From an uncultured Spirochaetaceae bacterium (GTDB lineage Bacteria; Spirochaetota; Spirochaetia; Sphaerochaetales; Sphaerochaetaceae), in assembly GCA_944389075.1 (NCBI GenBank), contig CALXLA010000043.1, positions 1-64,000 on the forward strand: a stretch of DNA of 64,000 bases, written 5' to 3'. The position numbers and the translations under genes are program-made. The first letter of the stretch is position 1. Each line of letters begins with the position of its first letter. Positions 34,001 through 41,374 of this stretch are shown piece after piece. A model generated the notes under the pieces. That model was not told where the DNA came from and made no database searches. It saw only the letters and a program-made list of their open reading frames with translations.

Positions 34001-34176
34001 ATTGATGGCGTTGTCATCACCGTAGCAGGATTCGGATTAATAAGCGAGACTTCATAACCCTCTTCCTTGAGTGCGCGCACAGCCTGATTGCCGGAATAAT
34101 CGAATTCGCATGCCTGTCCGATCACGATTGGACCTGAGCCTATTACAAGTATGTGATGTATGTCATTTCTTCTCAT
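30982..34176 (-). CDS. carB: Carbamoyl-phosphate synthase large subunit
   Basis: This 1064-aa subunit makes carbamoyl phosphate from ammonia, bicarbonate and two ATP for pyrimidines and arginine. It has the two homologous ATP-grasp halves. The first has LVIGSGPIVIGQACEFDYSG and IIRPSFTLGGMGGSIAE; the second has ILASGPNRIGQGLEFDTCC and LLRPSFVLGGRAMFIAY. A C-terminal allosteric MGS-like domain follows (RVIISVNSKDRKTIAPIAKS). Length is full. Its ATG overlaps the carA stop by four bases, so carA and carB are coupled. The 3' end overlaps a hypothetical plus-strand gene. Confidence 0.97.
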   Translation of the reverse strand: MRRNDIHHILVIGSGPIVIGQACEFDYSGNQAVRALKEEGYEVSLINPNPATVMTTPSIADHIFLEPLKKEYIERIFDQVGPDAILSTMGGQTALNLTMELEKEGILNKYGVKVIGASAEAIEKAEDRGIFKQIMTDLGYESARSGIARSVEEALEIKKEIPLPLIIRPSFTLGGMGGSIAEKEEDFIPLVQKALEVSPVHEILIEESLIGWREFEMEVMRDSKDNAIIVCSIENIDPMGVHTGDSITIAPIQTLNDDEYQKMRTASIEILRAVGVDCGGSNVQFALSPDHKRMVVIEMNPRVSRSSALASKATGFPIARISAKLAVGYTLDEVQNEITGESVSCFEPALDYVAVKVPRFELEKFPLEAAALGTQMRSVGETLALGRTALEAINKAFRSSEQKLEGITALDKSKYDSDLLLRSAHPLRYLAAYTAIKDGETDLQKLSSITGFDVYFLSLLMEMKELEEEIASSPITEELYLKAKKAGLSDKAIKALTEDPLPEHIVPARHYVDTCAGEFKALTPYCYTSYGEEDEGTGLGPDAVIILASGPNRIGQGLEFDTCCTLSSRAFRKHGRKTVMVNSNPETVSTDYNTSDRLYIEPLTAEAVLDIMKKEGTRNVVVQLGGQTPLNMAAELERNGANIIGTSLESIDRTEDRGLFSELVKELGLRQPENRSASSIDEIREKAAEIGFPVLLRPSFVLGGRAMFIAYDESGLDEFIAKPEVTISEDAPVLVDQFLEDAFEYDLDAVSDGESVYIGGILQHIEAAGIHSGDSAAVFPPYKSKPEILEQMRQWTLKLARHLNVRGLMNIQFAEKDGQLYIIEVNPRGSRTVPFISKSSGVDLVEAAVRVWLGEDLVSQGLVKERSSYAEGRCIMGWAIKEAVFSFDRFQSVDPALGPEMRSTGEVVGYGRTFGEAYAKSQAAAANKLPTSGRVIISVNSKDRKTIAPIAKSLQELGFSLLATKGTARDLFKEGILADVVLKTQDGHPNIVDYIRARKADLIINTPMGFHSRKSDDDIRTEAVRAHIPYTTTTSAAKAAVEAIRYLQENRFIVRELPQRTQHR

Positions 34177-35273
34177 TTGGCGTACTCCATGAAAGTGTCG
34201 AAGATTGCTTCTCCCTCTTCCGGGCCAGGGGCGGCTTCCGGATGAAACTGCACAGAGCGTACATTAAGCCTGTTCTCATAAAGTCCTTCGACAGAACCAT
34301 CATTAGCATTCACGAACCAGAGCTTCACATTCTCCGGAAGCGATGATGCATCTGACATGAACCCGTGATTCTGAGCTGTGACGAAGGTTTTCCCTGTGAG
34401 GCAGTCCCTTACTGGATGATTCGATCCATGGTGTCCGAACTTCATTTTCACTGTCCTGCCTCCAAGTACCATCGTTATGATCTGATGTCCAAGGCAGATT
34501 CCCTGTACAGGGAGCTTGCCTATACAGCCTTTGGCCATTTTCACAGCTCCATGAAGGAGGGCAGGATCACCAGGGCCATTCGACAGGAACAGCGCATCGA
34601 TCCCCTGTAGCCCGAGGATATCTTCTGCAGTTGAAGTCGGGGGAAGGAGTGTTACGGCAGCTCCTCTCTTGTATAGGCAGCTGATGATTGATTTCTTGAT
34701 TCCGAAATCAACGACAGCAAACCTCCTTACGGGATTAACCGGAGGTTCCGGGAAGCCATCACCTAGTACTGGATTCTCAATAGCGGCTTTCACTGCAACA
34801 CCTTCAATCAGATCCCTTTCCGTGATTTCCGGAAATGATGCAAGTTTCTCTTCTGCTTCCTTCCTGTCCTCTGGGTAGAAGAGTATTCCATTCTGAGAGC
34901 CATGATCCCTCAGATGAAGCGTAAGTGCCCTTGTATCAATCTCCTCGGCCCCTGGGATTCCTTCATTGGAGAGAAACTCGTCAAGGGAGATTCTCCCATG
35001 AAGAAGAGGGCCTCTGTACAGCTTCCTTACCAGAAGAGCAGTGGCTTTTATTCCACTGCTCTGGTTGTCGCAGATATCTATTCCATAATTGCCGATCATA
35101 GGACTTGTGAGTGTTACGATCTGTCCGTTGTATGATGGGTCCGTAAGGATTTCCTGATACCCGGGAATTCCTGTATTGAATACGACTTCTCCTGCTTCAA
35201 GGGAAACCGGGGAGCCGAATGCAATTCCTTCGAATTCCTTGCCGTCCTTAAGCTTCAAGATTACTTTCTTCAT
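34173..35273 (-). CDS. carA: Carbamoyl-phosphate synthase small (glutaminase) subunit
   Basis: This 366-aa glutaminase subunit feeds ammonia to CarB through a tunnel. The class I amidotransferase triad is visible as VQGICLGHQI (Cys near residue 260) and VQFHPEAAPGPEEG (His and Glu near 343). The N-terminal CPSase domain begins VILKLKDGKEFEGIAFG. The ATG at 35273 has GGCGGAG upstream and a promoter 25-55 bases upstream; the frame runs open to 35423 but those codons precede the promoter. It heads the carAB operon. Confidence 0.96.
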   Translation of the reverse strand: MKKVILKLKDGKEFEGIAFGSPVSLEAGEVVFNTGIPGYQEILTDPSYNGQIVTLTSPMIGNYGIDICDNQSSGIKATALLVRKLYRGPLLHGRISLDEFLSNEGIPGAEEIDTRALTLHLRDHGSQNGILFYPEDRKEAEEKLASFPEITERDLIEGVAVKAAIENPVLGDGFPEPPVNPVRRFAVVDFGIKKSIISCLYKRGAAVTLLPPTSTAEDILGLQGIDALFLSNGPGDPALLHGAVKMAKGCIGKLPVQGICLGHQIITMVLGGRTVKMKFGHHGSNHPVRDCLTGKTFVTAQNHGFMSDASSLPENVKLWFVNANDGSVEGLYENRLNVRSVQFHPEAAPGPEEGEAIFDTFMEYAK

Positions 35274-35298
35274 AACTCCACTCCGCCAAATTGTTTGA

Positions 35299-35328
35299 AT
35301 TCTAATCAAACGTCTTGCCTTTATGCAA
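35299..35328 (-). promoter_or_regulatory. Promoter of carAB
   Basis: On the minus strand TTGCAT (35323-35328), 18 bp, TAGAAT (35299-35304), giving a short leader with a GGAG ribosome site. The -35 is part of the phased repeat array at 35321-35371. Confidence 0.6.
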
Positions 35329-35371
35329 CATGAACGAAACAAATGCGACAAAATGCAACAAAATGGCAACA
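35321..35371. repeat. Helically phased 10-bp repeats upstream of carAB
   Basis: TTATGCAACA (35321), then a diverged unit (35331), AAATGCGACA (35341), AAATGCAACA (35351) and AAATGGCAACA (35361) repeat at 10-bp steps, one helical turn. They cover the -35 and upstream face of the carAB promoter. A DNA-binding regulator could stack on one face of the helix. Confidence 0.55.
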
Positions 35372-35373
35372 GC

Positions 35374-36288
35374 CTATTTCGTAAGAATATAATGCATGGT
35401 TGCTTTTGGTACTCCGAACACATCTGCGAGGGCTTGGACTGAGAACACTTTCGGATTCCTTTCCCGCAGCTCTCTTGCCTTGCGTTTCCTGGCTTCCTTG
35501 TCGCTTTCGCCTTCCTGCGGATCTATCCCTATATAAGGGAAGATTGATTCGGCAAGCAGAGGCAGATCTACAGCAATATTGTCCAATGCCGCTTTTCGCT
35601 TTGCTTCCATCGCAGATAGCCTTATAGTTCTGAATGATGCATTGCTATATAATTCAAGCAGTATTTTCATTCCGTTATCGGAAATTATATCTGGTTTTAA
35701 AAAGTCAATAATGAAATTTTTCTTTGCCTCGCTGTCAGGAGCGGGAATATGTATCGACATGAAGCTGTCGCTATCGTCTGGCAGTATCTGCTCATCAGTG
35801 TTTTCGATTGCAGCAACAAAACCAGTTGCTGAAATGCGCTTTAGTGTCTGCAGATCCACAGTCCCTTTGATATGAAGGAGTCGTTCTTCTGTTGGATCCG
35901 CATCACCATCTCCTTCTGCAATCGGAAGTGATAGTGCTGATGCGATATATTCCACCAGTGCTGTTTTCCCACATCCTGAAGGACCGTCAATGCATAGGAC
36001 TGTGGGAACTGTTATCCCATCTGCCGTAAGGACGGAGTGCATCTTTATCCCTTTGATGAACATATCAGCTTTGTCCACCACATGCTTTGGCAGATAGAGC
36101 TTCGGTGGCTTTGCTATGATCATGCTGCCCTTTGATGCGGCAAGTGCCTTTCGCAGCTTCTTTGCCGTTTTCACATCCCCTTCATATTCTATTGTAGATA
36201 TAAACAGGCTGAGCTTCGATGCTGCCGCACCCGTATGTCCGGACAGCGCCAGTTCCAGTATTTCCGTTATTTCCGATGAATATTTCAA
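35374..36288 (-). CDS. AAA+ ATPase-like protein with C-terminal helix-turn-helix
   Basis: This 304-aa protein has a Walker A motif, CIDGPSGCGKTALVEYIASA, near residues 99-118. Walker B is degenerate: GFVAAIENTDEQ near 155 takes the expected place. It ends with a probable HTH, FSVQALADVFGVPKATMHYI (about 283-302). A helical N-terminal region precedes the ATPase. This recalls ATP-dependent regulators such as MoxR- or IstB-like proteins, but no family is certain. The start codon is TTG, with AGGAG six bases before it. It is upstream of carAB on the same strand; phased repeats lie between them, so a regulatory link is possible but unproven. Confidence 0.62.
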   Translation of the reverse strand: MKYSSEITEILELALSGHTGAAASKLSLFISTIEYEGDVKTAKKLRKALAASKGSMIIAKPPKLYLPKHVVDKADMFIKGIKMHSVLTADGITVPTVLCIDGPSGCGKTALVEYIASALSLPIAEGDGDADPTEERLLHIKGTVDLQTLKRISATGFVAAIENTDEQILPDDSDSFMSIHIPAPDSEAKKNFIIDFLKPDIISDNGMKILLELYSNASFRTIRLSAMEAKRKAALDNIAVDLPLLAESIFPYIGIDPQEGESDKEARKRKARELRERNPKVFSVQALADVFGVPKATMHYILTK

Positions 36289-36449
36289 TTTATACTCCTT
36301 GCTGGAATATTTTGCATCATATAGCTGTATATTTCAATCATTATGCGTATTTATTGGACGATTTATTGATTTAATTGTCCGTAATTTTGTTTGTTGCAAT
36401 GATAGTTGCGGGTGTTTCTGAATGACTGCTTTTGCTGTAGAATCTGGAT
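36289..36449. other. AT-rich divergent region between the AAA+ gene and rsmI
   Basis: It contains the AGGAG ribosome site of the AAA+ gene and an imperfect GGACGAT/ATTGTCC inverted repeat near 36357-36381. TTGTTGCAATG, sharing the TGCAACA core of the carAB repeats, lies near 36391-36401. The rsmI promoter (TTTCTG at 36415, TAGAAT at 36438-36443) closes the region. Confidence 0.4.
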
Positions 36450-37154
36450 ATGAACTTGTATATGGTTGCAACTCCGATAGGGAATCTTGAGGATATAACA
36501 TATAGGGCTGTGAGGATTCTAGGCCAGGTTGATGTGATAGCCTGCGAGGATACAAGGCATACAGCTCATCTTCTATCGCATTATGGAATCAGCAAGAAGC
36601 TTATCGCATGTCATGCCCATAACGAGGAGGAGAGCTCGAAAGGGATTCTCGCGCTTCTTGATCAGGGGCTTGATATAGCTTACTGCTCGGATGCCGGCAC
36701 GCCGGGGATATCTGATCCAGGAGCCAGACTTGCGGAGCTTATCAGGGCATCAGGCCGGCATAATGTCGTCCCTGTCCCGGGACCTTCGGCTTTCGCTTCT
36801 CTTGTATCTGCGGCAGGAAACATTGGGAAGGCTTTCACATTCGAGGGATTCCTGTCGCCGAAGAAGGGAAGGAGAGAGAAGCGTCTGAAAGAGCTTTTCC
36901 GGCGTGGAGAGGCTTTCATCATATATGAGTCTCCATTCAGGATTCTCAAGACACTTGAGGATGTGAGGAATCAGGGGAAGGCAAGGCTTGTTGCGGGCAG
37001 GGAGCTTACGAAGGCTTTCGAGGAGATCGTGACAGGAAGCACGGAGGATGTGATTGCCTACTTTGATTCCAAGGATAAGATCAAAGGCGAGTTCGCAGTC
37101 ATAGTCATTCCGGAGGCAGGCGATGATCCTTCCGAAGAAGATACTGACGCTTAA
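36450..37154 (+). CDS. rsmI: 16S rRNA (cytidine-1402 2'-O)-methyltransferase RsmI
   Basis: This 234-aa tetrapyrrole-methylase-fold enzyme methylates C1402 in the decoding centre of 16S rRNA. Landmarks are LYMVATPIGNLEDITYRAVR at the N-terminus, ACEDTRHTAHLL, CSDAGTPGISDPGARL near residue 80, VPGPSAF and the RRGEAFIIYESPFRI segment. It is a bit shorter than the E. coli protein but complete. The ATG at 36450 is 7 nt after TAGAAT and no ribosome site exists, so the mRNA is predicted leaderless. The next gene overlaps its end by 32 nt. Confidence 0.95.
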   Translation: MNLYMVATPIGNLEDITYRAVRILGQVDVIACEDTRHTAHLLSHYGISKKLIACHAHNEEESSKGILALLDQGLDIAYCSDAGTPGISDPGARLAELIRASGRHNVVPVPGPSAFASLVSAAGNIGKAFTFEGFLSPKKGRREKRLKELFRRGEAFIIYESPFRILKTLEDVRNQGKARLVAGRELTKAFEEIVTGSTEDVIAYFDSKDKIKGEFAVIVIPEAGDDPSEEDTDA

Positions 37155-37884
37155 GCCAAGAGTGCAGCTAAGGAAAGCTGCCGACATATTCCACGAGGCA
37201 TCTGTCAGGACAATGGATGGGAGATATCTTTCAGATGTCCTGGAGATAGTCCTCTCATCGGATCTTGTGAGCAGCAGGGACAAGGACAGGATCCGGTCGT
37301 TTTTCTCAAAGCAGGAACCTGTTGCCTTCGATGACATACACTATCTTCTTCTCGATATTCTTGGCGATGTTCCTGCTGATTGGGATGCCATGGATGATAA
37401 TGGTGGTATTGACTGGTCCGAACGCATCGTCTTTCCCCATTTCCTTTATCTTGACCATATAAGATCTCCCTATAATGTCGGCTCGATATTCAGAAGTGCA
37501 GAGGCCTTTGGAGTTGAGTCGATTCTCCTTGCTCCCGGAGGTGCGAGTCCTGATCATCCAAGAGCGAGGAGGACATCCCGCGGAACATGTGATGCGATTC
37601 CTTGGAAGGAGGCTGAGCTTCGTGATATCGACATGCCTGTGTTCGCGCTTGAGACAGGCGGTGAGGATATCATGGAGTTTGAGTTCCCCGATAGGGGCAT
37701 ATGCATAATCGGCTCTGAAGAGACCGGGATATCTCCAGAGGCAAGGACGCTTGCGATGTCATCGCTTGGGCTTGTCTCTATCAGGCAGTATGGAGCCAAA
37801 GGATCAATCAATGTATCAGCAGCTGCCGCGATACTGCTTTCGAGGTGGGCTAGCCTTTCTGGCTCCAGCGGCAAAGCTCCCTGA
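37123..37884 (+). CDS. SpoU/TrmH-family RNA 2'-O-methyltransferase
   Basis: This 253-aa SPOUT enzyme has motif 1 LDHIRSPYNVGSIFRSAEAFG near residue 109, motif 2 ICIIGSEETGISPEA near 195 and motif 3 GSINVSAAAAILLSRW near 227. The N-terminal 100 residues are an extension without clear similarity. It modifies rRNA or tRNA; the site is unknown. GGAGG lies six bases before its ATG inside rsmI, so the two rRNA/tRNA modification genes are coupled. The 3' end overlaps the lon-like gene by 35 nt. Confidence 0.88.
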   Translation: MILPKKILTLKPRVQLRKAADIFHEASVRTMDGRYLSDVLEIVLSSDLVSSRDKDRIRSFFSKQEPVAFDDIHYLLLDILGDVPADWDAMDDNGGIDWSERIVFPHFLYLDHIRSPYNVGSIFRSAEAFGVESILLAPGGASPDHPRARRTSRGTCDAIPWKEAELRDIDMPVFALETGGEDIMEFEFPDRGICIIGSEETGISPEARTLAMSSLGLVSIRQYGAKGSINVSAAAAILLSRWASLSGSSGKAP

Positions 37885-39733
37885 GCGCATCTTCGACTTT
37901 CCTGTTGTATGAACCAGGAGGGAACGTGCCTTTCCTGTCACGTTCTCCTATGGACATACCGGACAGGATGGCCATCCCGTCATCAAGATCCTTTATCGCA
38001 TAGATGTGGAACTTGTGCTCTGCGACAGCGTTTTCGATGGTCCGGGGAAGTATCAGGGATGAGATGTTCACTTCTGGTATGATCACTCCCTGCGTGCCTG
38101 TGAGTCCTGCTGTCAGGCATGCATTGTAGAATCCCTCGATTTTCTCATTGATACCGCCAACCGGCAGGAGATCTCCCATCTGGCTTACAGATCCCGTGAC
38201 AGCGAGATCCTGCCTTATAGGTATGTTCCCTATTGCTGACAGGAGAGCATAAAGCTCTGCAAGTGAGGCACTGTCGCCATCGACTTCTGCATAGCTCTGT
38301 TCAAAGCATATGCCTGCATACAGTGACAGTGGGAATGTGCGTGCATAACGATGCCTGAGATAGCCTTCGAGTATAAGGAGGCCCTTGTCGTGGATTCCAC
38401 CGGAAAGCCCTGCTTCATGCTCGATATTCACGATTCCTTCTGTTCCAGGCGCAACTGCCACAGATATGACAGCAGGTGTGCCGAATGACGCATTACCCCT
38501 GTCTATGACAGCAAGACCATTGACGATTCCTGTCTTCGTGCCGTTCAGCGCAATGACCATCGCGCCTGTCTTTATCTCGCTGTTTATTCTTTCTTCCGTG
38601 AGGGAGCCGTACCATTCTCGCCTGTGGAGTGCTTCCTGTACATCAGCAGCTTCTATCATGGCATGGCTGCTTTCCGCTGCGATTATATTGGCCTCTTCAA
38701 GAAGATCTCCCAGAAGTGAAAGCTCTGATGTAAGCTTTGACCTGTCTTCGGCAATCAGCGATGAGTGCCTGAGAATCTCCGCATATGCATCATCCGAGGC
38801 AGGGAGGAAGTCCTTTCCTGCAGACATAAGGTAGCCGACGGTTCCGTTTATATTCTTGTCATCAGCATCAACTGCATAATCGAATTCAGGGGTGATGCGG
38901 AAGAACCGCGGGAACTTGCTGTCTTTTTCTGAAAGGGAATCGAATATATCCTCGTTGCCTAGAAGAATTATCTTTGTCAGCATCGGTATGGGATCAGGCC
39001 GTACAGATGAAATCATCTCCCCGAGCACATTGCGTGAGGAGAGAGCCCTCTCTGTCATCTCTATATAGCGTTTCAGTGTTTTCCACAGTTCTTCGTCGGA
39101 TGTCACTTCCTCTGCATCGAGAATCAGGTATCCGCCAGCTGCCAGCTGATAAGATCCTGGCCTTATCGCAAGATGCGGAGCGGCTTTCTCATCTATTGAT
39201 CCGAAAAGCGATCTGTGGGATGGGTGGCTCTCGATGATGGCTGGGCGTGTTTCTGCTGCGCTTCTGTCGAGTATTATGTTTATTTTGTAGGCATCTCCGC
39301 ATTCCTTGTATTCAGGAAGAGATGCTATGAATCTCCTTATGCTGTCGTCTGGCCACCGGCTGATGATCTCAGAGCTGGTGATTCTGCCTTCTCCCAGCGC
39401 CTTCAGGTCTTCCTGGAACAGTTTTGCCTTTCCTTTGCCGAAAAGCAGGATGCGGGGACGTCTCTCTTCGATGTTCCAGCAATATGCTGCATCGCAGAGC
39501 ATTGATGTGTCATTTGCATATTCATCTATCGCGCTGAGCGTGGCTGACAGTATCTCCTGTCCGGCATCTCCGGAGATGAAGATGTTATATCCTATTCTGT
39601 CTATCGAAAGCCCGAGCCTCAGAAGGCCCAGCGCACGTTCCTGTCCGATTATGCCAGGCCCTGCTTTGATTCCGCTGAATGTTCTTCCGCTGTAGGACAG
39701 GACAATATCTTCTGCTCCAAGTTCCCTGATCAT
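37850..39733 (-). CDS. Lon-related protease (LonB/AAA_32 type) with degenerate ATP site
   Basis: This 627-aa protein belongs to the Lon-like COG1067 group. The C-terminal serine protease domain is intact: EVDGDSASLAELYALL gives the catalytic Ser at about residue 488 and LPVGGINEKIEGFY the Lys at about 531, the same 43-residue spacing as in Lon. The N-terminal region, where relatives carry a P-loop near residue 50, reads NIFISGDAGQEILSATL, without a usable GxxxxGK(T/S). So ATP use is doubtful. Relatives are commonly longer by 100 or more residues. TTGACA-18-TACAAT lies 8 nt before the ATG, predicting a leaderless message. It overlaps the TrmH-like gene tail. Confidence 0.82.
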   Translation of the reverse strand: MIRELGAEDIVLSYSGRTFSGIKAGPGIIGQERALGLLRLGLSIDRIGYNIFISGDAGQEILSATLSAIDEYANDTSMLCDAAYCWNIEERRPRILLFGKGKAKLFQEDLKALGEGRITSSEIISRWPDDSIRRFIASLPEYKECGDAYKINIILDRSAAETRPAIIESHPSHRSLFGSIDEKAAPHLAIRPGSYQLAAGGYLILDAEEVTSDEELWKTLKRYIEMTERALSSRNVLGEMISSVRPDPIPMLTKIILLGNEDIFDSLSEKDSKFPRFFRITPEFDYAVDADDKNINGTVGYLMSAGKDFLPASDDAYAEILRHSSLIAEDRSKLTSELSLLGDLLEEANIIAAESSHAMIEAADVQEALHRREWYGSLTEERINSEIKTGAMVIALNGTKTGIVNGLAVIDRGNASFGTPAVISVAVAPGTEGIVNIEHEAGLSGGIHDKGLLILEGYLRHRYARTFPLSLYAGICFEQSYAEVDGDSASLAELYALLSAIGNIPIRQDLAVTGSVSQMGDLLPVGGINEKIEGFYNACLTAGLTGTQGVIIPEVNISSLILPRTIENAVAEHKFHIYAIKDLDDGMAILSGMSIGERDRKGTFPPGSYNRKVEDALRELCRWSQKG

Positions 39734-39740
39734 CGCTTAG

Positions 39741-39770
39741 ATTGTATTGCCCTCCAGCAAGTACTGTCAA
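39741..39770 (-). promoter_or_regulatory. Consensus promoter of the Lon-like gene, predicted leaderless
   Basis: On the minus strand TTGACA (39765-39770), 18 bp, TACAAT (39741-39746), and seven bases to the ATG at 39733. Confidence 0.75.
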
Positions 39771-39802
39771 AGGGTGATATAGCCGACGTACGCATTGATT
39801 GC

Positions 39803-39808
39803 TATAAT
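39803..39808 (+). promoter_or_regulatory. Extended -10 of the Nif3-like gene, predicted leaderless
   Basis: TGC-TATAAT, ending 8 nt before the ATG at 39816. The first in-frame ATG (39807) lies inside this box and so cannot be used. Confidence 0.65.
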
Positions 39809-39815
39809 GGATTGT

Positions 39816-40571
39816 ATGACAGTTCAGGAATTCGGAAGGCTTCTTGAAGAGAGGCTGGATATAAAATCATTCGATGATATTTCCCTCAATGGATTCCAGA
39901 TTGCAGGACCTGACAGGGAGCTGAGGAAAGCAGCCTTTGCGGTGGATGCGTCATTTGCATCCATCGATGAAGCAGCGGCGGCCTCTGCTGATGTCCTGAT
40001 CGTGCATCATGGGTTATTCTGGGGACATCCAATTGCTGTTACAGGCAATCATTACGCAAGAGTGAAGAGAGCAATTGACAGTGGTCTGTCGCTTTTCGCA
40101 TGCCATCTTCCGCTTGATGCCCATCCGCTTTATGGTAACAATGCGCAGATGGCTCTGCGGCTTGGGATGACTGAGTTCGATCCTTTTGGCACTTTCAGAG
40201 GAAAGTCCATCGGCTTCAAGGGAAAGCTCCCCTTCCCGATGACAGTGCCTGAGGTCGCCAGGCTTCTTGGATTCACAAGGGAGTCCGGAACGCGGATCCT
40301 GAAGTTCGGAAAGGATCTTGCGGAGACTGTCGGCATAATCTCAGGAGCTGCCGGCGATGATGTGGATCAGGCAATAGAGGCTGGTCTTGATCTCTTCATA
40401 ACAGGAGAAGTCCCGCACGAAGTCTACAGTATTGTACGTGAGAATGGAATCAACCTTCTTGCTGGTGGCCATTACCAGAGCGAGGTATTCGGAGTGAAGG
40501 CCCTGCAGCGCATGGCTGAGAAGGAGCTTGGAATCGAGACGATCTTCATAGATGTTCCGACAGGCCTATGA
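39816..40571 (+). CDS. Nif3-like dinuclear metal-centre protein
   Basis: This 251-aa protein is of the Nif3/YbgI/YqfO family (annotated as GTP cyclohydrolase I type 2), with unknown precise function. Metal-ligand motifs are LIVHHGLFWGHP near residue 64, CHLPLDAHPLYGNNAQ near 98 and LAGGHYQSEVFGVKAL near 216. It binds two metals in a toroid-like hexamer in known relatives. The start is ATG 39816, set by the extended -10 box TATAAT. It is coupled to lspA (ATGATGAG around its stop). Confidence 0.88.
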   Translation: MTVQEFGRLLEERLDIKSFDDISLNGFQIAGPDRELRKAAFAVDASFASIDEAAAASADVLIVHHGLFWGHPIAVTGNHYARVKRAIDSGLSLFACHLPLDAHPLYGNNAQMALRLGMTEFDPFGTFRGKSIGFKGKLPFPMTVPEVARLLGFTRESGTRILKFGKDLAETVGIISGAAGDDVDQAIEAGLDLFITGEVPHEVYSIVRENGINLLAGGHYQSEVFGVKALQRMAEKELGIETIFIDVPTGL

Positions 40572-41092
40572 TGAGAAAAGGCATTCCGCTTTCGCTTACT
40601 GTTCTGGTCATTGCACTTGATCAGGCAACGAAGGCATGGATAGTATCGTCAATTCCCGAAGGGACAGTCGCTTACAGGTTCTTCGGTGATTTCCTGTGGA
40701 TCTGCCATGTCAGGAATGATGCTGTTGCATTCTCTCTTGGATCAGGGCTGTCTGATGCTGTCAAGATTGTTGCTTTTATCATACTGCCTCTTATTCTGAT
40801 GGTCTTGATAGTCGCTGCGATTTTCTCTGACAGGATCCTGGGAAAGATCACGCAGTTCCAGAGATGGTGCCTTGCGGGTATAGCAGGAGGGGGAATCGGC
40901 AACCTGATTGACAGGATCTTCCGCTCATTCCGGGTCGTTGACTGGATTTCCACTAATAATTATGGATGGTTCGGGATGGAAAGATTCCCGACATATAATA
41001 TCGCGGATGCCGCAATCGTCATCTCGGTGATTCTGCTGGTTGTGAGCATCCTCCTTGGGGAGATTAGGAAAAATGCCAAGCAAGAAAACTAA
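40568..41092 (+). CDS. lspA: Lipoprotein signal peptidase LspA
   Basis: This 174-aa aspartic membrane peptidase cuts the signal peptide from prolipoproteins. Four helices are visible. The catalytic Asp residues lie in GGGIGNLIDRIFRSFRVVDW near residue 110 and PTYNIADAAIVISV near 140, with VRNDAVAFSLG near 45. Several lipoproteins in this window (9734, 26712, 47670) would be its substrates. Its ATG overlaps the Nif3-like stop and its 3' end overlaps the small membrane gene, so all three are probably one transcript. Confidence 0.94.
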   Translation: MMRKGIPLSLTVLVIALDQATKAWIVSSIPEGTVAYRFFGDFLWICHVRNDAVAFSLGSGLSDAVKIVAFIILPLILMVLIVAAIFSDRILGKITQFQRWCLAGIAGGGIGNLIDRIFRSFRVVDWISTNNYGWFGMERFPTYNIADAAIVISVILLVVSILLGEIRKNAKQEN

Positions 41093-41372
41093 TACGGCGA
41101 TTTTCATGATTGCCGCTACATTGATCAATATCGTTCTGTTATTTGTCTTCATGATGCTCGGCCTGATTGGCCTTAACCTTGTAGTCACATACCTTCCGGT
41201 ATCCGAGTCGCTTTTCCCTGTGCTGATGCTTGTTTTCTTCGTGCTGGCAATAGCTCTGGCGCTTTTTGTATATTCAAGGCTTGTGAAATGGGCTACAGCC
41301 AAGTATGGACTTGAGGATAAGCTTGCACCTCTATTCTCTTCTGGCAGGAGAAAAACACCTAAAGAGGACTGA
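41073..41372 (+). CDS. Small two-helix membrane protein
   Basis: This 99-aa protein has two hydrophobic helices (about residues 8-35 and 43-65) and a basic C-terminal tail with KYGLEDKLAPLF and GRRKTP. No family is recognised. AGGAAAA precedes the ATG at 41073, which lies inside the end of lspA; translation is probably coupled. It sits between lspA and the glycosidase-like gene in the same direction, with two bases before the next start codon. Its role may relate to the envelope, but there is no direct evidence. Confidence 0.6.
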   Translation: MPSKKTNTAIFMIAATLINIVLLFVFMMLGLIGLNLVVTYLPVSESLFPVLMLVFFVLAIALALFVYSRLVKWATAKYGLEDKLAPLFSSGRRKTPKED

Positions 41373-41374
41373 AA

